The notes under the pieces were generated by a model. The model saw only the letters and a list, made by a program, of their open reading frames with translations, had not been told where the DNA came from and made no database searches. 5,051 nucleotides of DNA from Rickettsiales bacterium UBA1997 (GTDB lineage Bacteria; Pseudomonadota; Alphaproteobacteria; Rickettsiales; UBA1997): the NCBI GenBank assembly GCA_002335845.1, contig DDCV01000135.1, forward strand, positions 1 to 5,051, read 5' to 3'. Position numbers and translations under genes: made by a program. How positions within the stretch are numbered: position 1 is the stretch's first letter; every line of letters starts with the position of its first letter. This document shows positions 1-5,051 of the stretch, one piece after another.

Positions 1-105
1 CTTTAGTTTTCAAGAAGAGTTTCGAAAAAGAAAATACTGCAGTTAAAAGTTAACTAGTTAGTGTGCGGGTTAATAAAATTAATTTAAAAAATATTTAAAG
101 AGTAG

Positions 106-135
106 TTGACATTAATCAAACTAATGACTTATTGT
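106..135 (+). promoter_or_regulatory. Candidate sigma70-type promoter upstream of rho
   Basis: A perfect TTGACA -35 box lies at 106-111. It is followed after 18 bases by TATTGT (130-135), which matches four of six bases of the -10 consensus. A start near 142 would give rho a leader of about 195 bases. In such an AT-rich region chance matches are common, so this is a candidate only. Confidence 0.35.
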
Positions 136-158
136 TATCTTGCTTGGTTACTAAAAAG

Positions 159-187
159 TTACCAGATGCTAGCATATTTTATATTAT
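159..187 (+). promoter_or_regulatory. Second candidate promoter upstream of rho
   Basis: TTACCA (159-164, four of six matches to the -35 consensus) and TATTAT (182-187, five of six matches to the -10 consensus) are separated by the ideal 17 bases. A perfect palindrome ATGCTAGCAT (166-175) sits inside the spacer, where a bound regulator could block RNA polymerase. Transcription would begin near 194 and give a leader of about 144 bases. Confidence 0.35.
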
Positions 188-306
188 GCTTAATCTAAAT
201 TTCACATTTTCCTTAATTTCAGAATTAAAATCAAAAAATTCTAATGATGCCGTCATTTGTCGCAAGTTTTTTATAACTGAGACACTTATCTGTATCTATA
301 TTTTAC

Positions 307-312
307 TATAAT
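307..312 (+). promoter_or_regulatory. Possible -10 box immediately upstream of rho
   Basis: A perfect TATAAT lies 25 bases before the rho ATG. No convincing -35 box is found 16-18 bases upstream of it (the sequence there is CTTATC, ACTTAT or CACTTA). It may be a weak proximal promoter or a chance match. Confidence 0.2.
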
Positions 313-337
313 TTCTTATATATTAATCATATCAAAG

Positions 338-1894
338 ATGTCCTCAAAACTTACATTAAATCATAGCGCATCAAGTGATGTCGTTAAACCAGCTATAGTA
401 GCTAAAGAAAACCCTAAAAGCCCTGAAGATATCGGCGCGCCGATCACAGAGTTAGATTCTCAAATAAAAAAAGAGCCAAAAAAAATTCACAGCGGAAGTT
501 TGTTGAGCAAATCTAATGGATCTCCTGACGCAGCAATTAATACTAACTTTAAAAAATCTTCAAAAAAATCAAACAATTACAAAGAAAGCGAACCTTCGGC
601 AGACATAGATGAGGTTCCTAAGCAAAATATATTGGAGCTAAAGAGTTTAAAAACAAAAAAAGCCGAAAGTTTAATCGAGGTTGCAAAAGAGCACGGTCTT
701 GAAAATATTGGCGATTATGGAAGGCAAGATATTATTTATCATATTCTCAAAAGCTTTTCAAATGCTAATCCGCAAAATGTGATTATAGGGGAGGGTGTGT
801 TAGAAGTGCTCGTTGATGGATTTGGATTTTTAAGGTCGCATGAAACTAATTATTTTCCAGGATCCGATGATATTTATGTTTCTCCGAGTCAAATTAAAAG
901 ATTTGGATTAAGAACGGGAGATACAGTGAAGGGTCAAATTAGAGCTCCCAAAAAAGGAGAAAGATACTTTGCTCTCTTGAGAGTTAATGAAGTAAATTTT
1001 GGATCACCTGACTTAATTAAGAATCGCGTCTTTTTTGATGATTTAACACCTCTTTATCCACAAGAAAAGTTAAAGTTAGAGCTTGAAGATCCGCTTAATA
1101 AAGACTCAAGTACTAGAATAATAGATCTCGTTACCCCACTTGGAAAGGGTCAAAGAGCTTTGATAGTTGCACCTCCTAGAACCGGTAAAACATCTTTGAT
1201 GCAAAATATTGCTCACGCAATAACTACAAATCATCCCGAAGTCACTTTAATTGTTCTTTTAATTGATGAGAGGCCAGAAGAGGTCACTGATATGATTAGA
1301 ACGGTTAAGGGTGAGGTTGTTAGCTCAACTTTTGATGAATCAGCGCATCGCCATGTTCAACTTGCTGAAATGGTAATAGAAAAGGCGCGTAGATTAGTGG
1401 AAGCTAAAAAAGATGTCGTAATTCTACTTGATAACATCACAAGACTTGCCCGCGCCTATAATACCGTTATCCCTTCTTCAGGTAAGGTTTTGACAGGTGG
1501 AGTTGATTCTAACGCCCTACAAAAGCCAAAAAGATTCCTGGGTGCCGCTAGAAATATTGAGGAAGGTGGCTCGTTAACAATTATATCTACAGCGTTAATA
1601 GAGACTGGATCTAGAATGGATGAAGTAATATTTGAAGAATTCAAGGGAACTGGCAATGCTGAAATAGTTTTGGATCGAAAAATATCAGATAAAAGAATAT
1701 TTCCAGCAATTGATATTACCAGATCAGGCACAAGAAAAGAAGAGCTTTTGGTCGATAGAGCTACTTTGTCAAAAATATGGATGTTGCGTAGAATTGTTAA
1801 CCCAATGAACTCACTAGAGGCAATAGAATTCTTGCTGCAAAAGCTAAGTGGCACAAAAAGTAATGAAGAATTTTTTAAATCAATGAATTCTTAA
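338..1894 (+). CDS. rho: Transcription termination factor Rho with extended N-terminus
   Basis: Hexameric RNA-dependent ATPase and helicase that binds nascent RNA and ends transcription. The protein is 518 residues against 419 in E. coli Rho, and the core aligns with a constant offset of about 100. Residues 1-97 are a low-complexity Lys/Ser/Asn-rich extension. A Rho-N helical domain follows (about 98-140), then the cold-shock-like RNA-binding domain (about 145-222, with GFGFLR at 161-166 and [12 protein letters not shown] at 210-221). The ATPase domain has Walker A APPRTGKT (278-285, Lys284), catalytic Glu311 in LIDERPEE, Walker B VVILLD (360-365), the Q-loop (SGKVLTGG, Lys383), the R-loop Arg426 and the arginine finger Arg466. 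Residue 366 is Asn where E. coli has Ser266. The ATG at 338 has only a weak AAAG upstream and no other ATG occurs until residue 288. A TTG at 632 would give a protein of E. coli length, but the upstream frame is open and in phase. It stands alone, followed by a terminator-like hairpin. Confidence 0.98.
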   Translation: MSSKLTLNHSASSDVVKPAIVAKENPKSPEDIGAPITELDSQIKKEPKKIHSGSLLSKSNGSPDAAINTNFKKSSKKSNNYKESEPSADIDEVPKQNILELKSLKTKKAESLIEVAKEHGLENIGDYGRQDIIYHILKSFSNANPQNVIIGEGVLEVLVDGFGFLRSHETNYFPGSDDIYVSPSQIKRFGLRTGDTVKGQIRAPKKGERYFALLRVNEVNFGSPDLIKNRVFFDDLTPLYPQEKLKLELEDPLNKDSSTRIIDLVTPLGKGQRALIVAPPRTGKTSLMQNIAHAITTNHPEVTLIVLLIDERPEEVTDMIRTVKGEVVSSTFDESAHRHVQLAEMVIEKARRLVEAKKDVVILLDNITRLARAYNTVIPSSGKVLTGGVDSNALQKPKRFLGAARNIEEGGSLTIISTALIETGSRMDEVIFEEFKGTGNAEIVLDRKISDKRIFPAIDITRSGTRKEELLVDRATLSKIWMLRRIVNPMNSLEAIEFLLQKLSGTKSNEEFFKSMNS

Positions 1895-1959
1895 TATTCA
1901 TGAAATCAAATACCAATTTTCATCTGTAATATCACTTTAATCTTCTTATTTTTGACCTC

Positions 1960-2022
1960 AAATTTAAGTAATAAATTTTACATATATTTCTATATGTGAT
2001 GCTTTATTGCTTAAATTTTTTT
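1960..2022 (+). terminator. Candidate intrinsic terminator downstream of rho
   Basis: The arm at 1960-1975 pairs with 2003-2018 in a 16-bp stem containing one U-G wobble (1969 with 2009). Inside it, ACATATA (1980-1986) pairs with TATATGT (1991-1997) around the loop TTTC, extendable by one wobble and one A-T pair. The T-run at 2016-2022 overlaps the end of the stem and continues four bases past it. The stem is almost wholly A/T, unlike a textbook GC-rich terminator, but its length and the trailing T's on the + strand fit termination of the rho transcript 66-128 bases after its stop. There is no T-run on the other side, so it does not look bidirectional. Confidence 0.6.
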
Positions 2023-2063
2023 CTTAAAAATTAATTTGATCAAAATAACATTAGAGATGGAAA

Positions 2064-2090
2064 TTGACATAAAAACACTTAAGATATAAT
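2064..2090 (+). promoter_or_regulatory. Candidate promoter for the lipoprotein-proB-metF unit
   Basis: A perfect TTGACA (2064-2069) and a perfect TATAAT (2085-2090) are separated by 15 bases, slightly short of the usual 16-18. An overlapping weaker -10, TAATAT (2087-2092), gives 17-base spacing. The boxes lie just after the rho terminator and 33 bases before the ATG at 2124, so the untranslated leader would be about 27 bases. Position and match quality make this the best promoter candidate in the window. Confidence 0.6.
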
Positions 2091-2123
2091 ATTTACTGAA
2101 TTTATTTTAATAAACTGTTGTTC

Positions 2124-3110
2124 ATGACTTTATTTAGAAAGTTTTCGATATTGCTATATTTGATATTTCTTACTGGCTGTATCCTTAAAAAAAACTTTGA
2201 TGTTTTATCTGATTTTGAGCCTCATTTGATATATAAAGGTGATTACATATCTTATTTAGGATTGGAATATTTAGATTTTGCCCGCAAATTAAGATCAGTT
2301 GAAGATTTTGAATCTTCTGAGTATTTTTCTAAAAAGGGTCTGGCTGCAATTACAGATAGTGAAATAGCCTTAGAAAATCCACTAGATTGGGACGCTGATA
2401 AATCACAAGTTCAGCTGATGATATTAATGCAGACTCGTATGGAGTCCTTAATGAGACGCAAATTTTTACAAAAATCAATTCCAATTCAATTATCACACCT
2501 AGTTTTTCTTTATGATTGCTGGGTAAGCACAGAATCAAGAGCAATTTTTGTTGCTGATGATTTAGCAAGGTGCCGAGTTAGATTTATAAAACTATTGAAT
2601 GAGGTAGAGTATTATCTTACCAACTTAAATAATGATAAAACTGAGCCGGTTAAGATTAAAGAACCAGAATTTGAATTATTTAGGGTTAAATTTGACTATG
2701 ATAGTTTTCAACTTAATGATAAGGCTTTTCATGATTTATATCAGGCTCTCTCTTATCTTGAATCTTTAGATCAAGGCTTCAAGCTTTTACTAGTTGGAAA
2801 TACTGACAGATCCGGCAGTAGAATGTATAATAAAATCCTCTCTTTAAATAGAGTTTTAACTATTAAAAAATATCTTATGAGTAATGGTATTAGTGAAGAT
2901 TTAATTAAAACGGAGGCTTTAGGAGAGGAATTTCCAGAAATAGTTACATTTGATGGCAAGTCAAATCAGCCCAATAGATCTGTTGAGATATATGTTATTA
3001 CCGGCATCCCTGATGAGATAGCTAATACCTTGCCAGTGCCACTGGTAAAAAACCAAGTCTACCAAAAAGAAATAAGAAAAGCTCGAGAAATGAGAGGATT
3101 AGAAAATTAA
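2124..3110 (+). CDS. OmpA/Pal-family outer-membrane lipoprotein
   Basis: A predicted lipoprotein that tethers the outer membrane to peptidoglycan. I choose the ATG at 2124 (328 residues). A TTG two codons upstream (2118) keeps the frame but adds only two residues and has no better ribosome-binding site. Residues 1-19 are a lipoprotein signal: Arg5-Lys6, a hydrophobic stretch, then lipobox LTGC with the lipidated Cys19. Ile at +2 gives no inner-membrane retention signal by the E. coli rule. Residues about 35-170 are a helical-looking region (YLGLEYLDFARKL, YDCWVSTES, CRVRF) resembling an alphaproteobacterial lipoprotein family as I remember it. The OmpA C-terminal domain spans about 185-292, with the peptidoglycan-contact Asp228 in VGNTDRSG, Arg243 in SLNRV and Arg285 in PNRSVEIYV. 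A charged tail (KEIRKAREMRG) follows. It is not a canonical Pal, because the middle region is much longer and no tol genes are adjacent. The exact physiological role is unknown. Confidence 0.9.
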   Translation: MTLFRKFSILLYLIFLTGCILKKNFDVLSDFEPHLIYKGDYISYLGLEYLDFARKLRSVEDFESSEYFSKKGLAAITDSEIALENPLDWDADKSQVQLMILMQTRMESLMRRKFLQKSIPIQLSHLVFLYDCWVSTESRAIFVADDLARCRVRFIKLLNEVEYYLTNLNNDKTEPVKIKEPEFELFRVKFDYDSFQLNDKAFHDLYQALSYLESLDQGFKLLLVGNTDRSGSRMYNKILSLNRVLTIKKYLMSNGISEDLIKTEALGEEFPEIVTFDGKSNQPNRSVEIYVITGIPDEIANTLPVPLVKNQVYQKEIRKAREMRGLEN

Positions 3111-3111
3111 A

Positions 3112-3918
3112 ATGACCGAAAGCTATGATTTTTCTATAAAAAAAAGAATTGTTGTTAAAATTGGATCGTCCTTAATAGTTGACCAAGAGACCGGTGCAAG
3201 GCAGCAATGGATCAGCAACCTTGCCTCAGACATTGCCAGCTTTACAAGTCTTGGTTACGAAATTATCATAGTGTCTTCCGGTGCTATTGCTCTGGGTGTC
3301 CAGGAAATGTCAATCAATGACAATACTAATAAAAACAATCTTACCTTACCACAAAAGCAGGCTATGTCTGCTATTGGTCAAATTTCCTTAATGAATATTT
3401 ATCATCATATTTTTAAAAAATATTCATTAAATGTAGCTCAAATCCTACTAACAGCATCAGATTGCGACTCTGTGAATCGTCGCAATAATTTTAGCAATAC
3501 CATTTCTGAATTATTGAATAAAAAAATCATTCCAATAATTAATGAGAATGATTCTATTTCAGTAGATGAAATCAAGATTGGTGATAATGATACCCTGGCA
3601 GCTCATATTGCTAAGATAACTAATGCCGATCTTATGATACTTTTTTCTGATATTGATGGATTGTATGATGATAATCCAAAAATAAACAAATCAGCAAAAT
3701 TTATTAAAAAAGTTACCAATATCGATGACAGTATAATCCTAATGGCAGGTGACTCATTGTCAAAAGTTGGCACCGGAGGCATGATAACAAAAATTCAGTC
3801 AGCCAAAATGTTGCAAAATAGTAAATGTGACACCATTATCACTTCTGGTATAGAGTTAAATTGCCTAGCAAAGTTAATTAATCATCAGCAAAAATTTACT
3901 GTTTTTACTAACCAATAG
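3112..3918 (+). CDS. proB: Glutamate 5-kinase, catalytic domain only (no PUA domain)
   Basis: Phosphorylates L-glutamate with ATP to gamma-glutamyl phosphate, the first and usually proline-inhibited step of proline synthesis in the cytoplasm. At 268 residues it is the amino-acid-kinase domain alone; E. coli ProB has 367 residues because of a C-terminal PUA domain. Visible motifs are VVKIGSS with Lys16, VSSGAIALG (54-62), INENDSISVDEIKIGDNDTLAAH (143-165), SDIDGLYDDNP (179-189) and VGTGGMITKIQSAK (219-232, Lys227). These align with E. coli at an offset of 10 in the central region. Asp117 and Glu153 match E. coli Asp107 and Glu143, where changes relieve proline inhibition, so feedback control is probably kept. 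The protein ends naturally at KFTVFTNQ, where the kinase domain of longer homologues ends, and no PUA-like sequence follows. The ATG lies one base after the lipoprotein stop, suggesting translational coupling; AGAGG at 3093-3097 is a distant Shine-Dalgarno candidate. proA and obgE, common partners, are absent here. Confidence 0.95.
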   Translation: MTESYDFSIKKRIVVKIGSSLIVDQETGARQQWISNLASDIASFTSLGYEIIIVSSGAIALGVQEMSINDNTNKNNLTLPQKQAMSAIGQISLMNIYHHIFKKYSLNVAQILLTASDCDSVNRRNNFSNTISELLNKKIIPIINENDSISVDEIKIGDNDTLAAHIAKITNADLMILFSDIDGLYDDNPKINKSAKFIKKVTNIDDSIILMAGDSLSKVGTGGMITKIQSAKMLQNSKCDTIITSGIELNCLAKLINHQQKFTVFTNQ

Positions 3919-3925
3919 CAAATAT

Positions 3926-3951
3926 TATCTTTAACTTACGTAGTAAAGATA
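3926..3951 (+). repeat. Inverted repeat in the proB-metF gap
   Basis: TATCTTT (3926-3932) pairs with AAAGATA (3945-3951), and ACT (3934-3936) pairs with AGT (3942-3944) across a one-base bulge, leaving the loop TACGT. This makes a stem of about 10 bp. Only two T's follow, so it is a poor intrinsic terminator. It ends 23 bases before the metF ATG and lies where the -35 region of a metF promoter would be, so it could be an operator, an attenuating hairpin or an RNA-processing site. Confidence 0.4.
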
Positions 3952-3958
3952 TTCCAGA

Positions 3959-3964
3959 TATAAT
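3959..3964 (+). promoter_or_regulatory. Possible -10 box for metF
   Basis: A perfect TATAAT begins 16 bases before the metF ATG. Transcription from it would start near 3971, giving an almost leaderless mRNA. No -35 match is seen at the right spacing (TTACGT at 17 bases matches only two of six), and the inverted repeat covers that place. It may be an activator-dependent promoter or chance. Confidence 0.25.
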
Positions 3965-3974
3965 TTATAAAAAA

Positions 3975-4865
3975 ATGTATTCTAATAACCTTGAAGAAGT
4001 AATTATTGATAATCGTAACGTTAATGTATCTTTTGAATTTTTTCCGCCAAAAAATGATGAAATGGAAAATAAACTATGGCAGGCTATTACTAAATTAAAA
4101 AACCTTAATCCTGACTTTGTTTCTGTAACTTATGGCGCTGGTGGATCTACTCGTGAAAGAACCCATAGTACAATAAAAAAAATATTAGATGAAACAAATC
4201 TTAATCCAGCCTCACATCTAACATGCGTTGCCGCATCTAAAGATGAAATTAATGAAATTTTATTAAATTATTGGCAAATGGGAGTGCGCCATATTGTGGC
4301 ATTGCGAGGAGATATGCCTTCATCAAGTCCAAATTATCAACTACATCCCAATGGCTATAATTATGCTAGTGATTTAGTATTGGCGATAAAAGATCTTCGC
4401 AAAAAAAATATCAATTTTGAGGTATCCGTTGCTGGTTATCCAGAAACTCATCCGGAAGCTAAGAGTTTTGACGAAGATATTAAATATCTAAAGCATAAGG
4501 TTGATTGTGGCGCAGATAGAATTATAACGCAGTTTTTTTTTGATGCTGATGCTTTTCTTAGGTTTGTTGATAAATGTCGTAACGCAGGCATTAATATTCC
4601 TATCATACCAGGAATTTTACCAGTAAGTAACTTTAAGCAAGTAAAGCATTTTTCTAAAATGTGTGGTGCAAATATACCAAAATGGATGCAAAACATCTTT
4701 AATGATCTTGATAACCATCCAGAAACAAGGCAGTTAATAGCAGCAATGGTTGCTAACGAGCTGTGCAGCATCCTATATAAATCTGGCATTAGTCAATTTC
4801 ATTTTTATACATTAAATCGAGCTGACTTAACAAGAGCGCTATGTCACGTCTTGGGAGTAAGATAA
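3975..4865 (+). CDS. metF: 5,10-methylenetetrahydrofolate reductase
   Basis: FAD-dependent cytoplasmic enzyme that reduces 5,10-methylene-THF to 5-methyl-THF, the methyl donor for methionine synthesis. It has 296 residues, the same length as E. coli MetF, and is a single TIM-barrel domain. The N-terminal VSFEFFPPK carries Glu21 (E. coli Glu28, the catalytic acid). VTYGAGGSTRERT lies at 51-63 and HLTCVAAS at 81-88. ALRGD (109-113) carries Asp113 (E. coli Asp120, next to the flavin). ASDLV follows at 131-135, then SVAGYPETHPEA (151-162), Lys175, ITQFFFD (184-190) with Gln186 (folate-contacting Gln183 in E. coli), and PGILPVSNFKQ (212-222) with Phe220. The C-terminal FHFYTLNRADLTRALCHVLGVR region (275-296) matches the family end. 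The ATG is preceded by an A-rich stretch without a Shine-Dalgarno sequence. It follows proB by 56 bases and may be co-transcribed with it. No MET box or recognised riboswitch is visible. The metH partner is not in the window. Confidence 0.97.
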   Translation: MYSNNLEEVIIDNRNVNVSFEFFPPKNDEMENKLWQAITKLKNLNPDFVSVTYGAGGSTRERTHSTIKKILDETNLNPASHLTCVAASKDEINEILLNYWQMGVRHIVALRGDMPSSSPNYQLHPNGYNYASDLVLAIKDLRKKNINFEVSVAGYPETHPEAKSFDEDIKYLKHKVDCGADRIITQFFFDADAFLRFVDKCRNAGINIPIIPGILPVSNFKQVKHFSKMCGANIPKWMQNIFNDLDNHPETRQLIAAMVANELCSILYKSGISQFHFYTLNRADLTRALCHVLGVR

Positions 4866-5012
4866 TAATATTATATATTAAGCTGAAATCGAACAATTAT
4901 CTAAAATTAACAATAGAACTATCTCAAAAATTAAACTACTTCACCCGAACAAAGAGGTCTTTTAAATGTCTAAATTTCGCTATTATTAATAGTATTTAAT
5001 ACACTAAAGTCA

Positions 5013-5051
5013 TTACCACCTCCTCAAAAAACGCTCTAGATCTACCTCTAG
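5013..5051 (-). CDS. Possible C-terminal end of a convergent gene (partial)
   Basis: Read on the - strand from the right edge, one frame is open for 12 codons and ends at a TAA (5015-5013), giving a tail LEVDLERFLRRW. A second - strand frame is also open from the edge and runs a few codons further (RGRSRAFFEEVVMTLVY). The first looks more protein-like, but the piece is too short to identify. The local base composition is less AT-rich than the preceding spacer, which fits coding sequence. If real, this gene converges on metF. Confidence 0.2.
   Translation of the reverse strand, partial: LEVDLERFLRRW

Larger units (their letters stand above)
1..337. other. Non-coding region upstream of rho
   Basis: No gene is recognisable here. 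On the + strand two frames are open from the left edge, stopping at TAA 44-46 and TAA 51-53. Either could be the last 14-16 codons of an upstream gene, but neither peptide tail is recognisable. The rest is strongly AT-rich with stops in every forward frame. It contains promoter-like boxes (106-135, 159-187, 307-312), a perfect 10-bp palindrome TAACTAGTTA (51-60), another, ATGCTAGCAT (166-175), and an imperfect stem-loop (145-164). It most likely holds the rho promoter and leader. Confidence 0.6.

Noticed and set aside
233..272. A6 tract, small AATGA/TCATT hairpin and T6 tract that resemble a terminator or attenuator upstream of rho
   Set aside because: The stem is only 5 bp and the T-run begins 10 bases after it, so it does not fit an intrinsic terminator.
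1456..1854. Open frame of 132 codons on the - strand inside rho
   Set aside because: It lies entirely opposite the conserved ATPase domain of rho and has no recognisable protein features; it is a shadow frame.
4448..4789. Open frame of 113 codons on the - strand inside metF
   Set aside because: It is fully opposite conserved metF sequence and resembles no known protein; it is a shadow frame.
4866..4880. TAATAT/ATATTA inverted repeat right after the metF stop
   Set aside because: Six A-T pairs around a three-base loop with no T-run afterwards is expected by chance in such AT-rich DNA.
4974..5003. Overlapping AT palindromes (CTATTATTAATAG and TATTAA/TTAATA) in the right-hand spacer
   Set aside because: They are short, A/T-only and mutually overlapping, with no T-run; low complexity explains them.
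5010..5025. GGAGGTGG followed by ATG on the - strand, resembling a strong translation start
   Set aside because: The ATG opens only five codons before a stop (MTLVY), and the purine-rich stretch is equally explained as the codons AGG AGG TGG of a possible C-terminal tail.

Overview
This is an AT-rich bacterial window carrying four confidently identified housekeeping genes, all on the + strand: rho, an OmpA/Pal-type outer-membrane lipoprotein, a short form of proB, and metF. The organism is most likely an AT-rich alphaproteobacterium. The Rho C-terminus (ending EEFFKSMNS) resembles alphaproteobacterial Rho, and the lipoprotein's middle region (YDCWVSTES followed by a CRVRF segment) resembles a lipoprotein family I associate with that class. 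The roughly 220 and 340 base non-coding gaps argue against an extremely streamlined SAR11-type genome, but I cannot name a genus.

Layout: positions 1-337 hold no recognisable gene and contain promoter-like boxes and short palindromes upstream of rho. rho (338-1894) has the complete conserved core, preceded by an extra Lys/Ser/Asn-rich N-terminal segment of about 100 residues. A long AT-rich hairpin ending in a T-run (1960-2022) is a good candidate terminator. It is followed by consensus-like promoter boxes (2064-2090). These lead into what looks like a three-gene transcription unit: the lipoprotein gene (ATG at 2124, stop at 3110), proB (3112-3918, one base after the lipoprotein stop) and metF (3975-4865, 56 bases after proB). 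The last 186 bases are non-coding or hold at most the tail of a convergent gene on the - strand.

The genes do not form an obvious single pathway. Rho ends transcripts, the lipoprotein anchors the outer membrane to peptidoglycan, ProB starts proline synthesis, and MetF supplies methyl-tetrahydrofolate for methionine. proA, obgE and metH are not in the window. Shine-Dalgarno sequences are weak or absent at most starts.

I see no sign of a novel defence, mobile or CRISPR system. The points most worth a second look are the Rho N-terminal extension, an Asn in place of the usual Ser in the bicyclomycin pocket of Rho, the PUA-less ProB coupled to a lipoprotein gene, and several inverted repeats in the intergenic regions.
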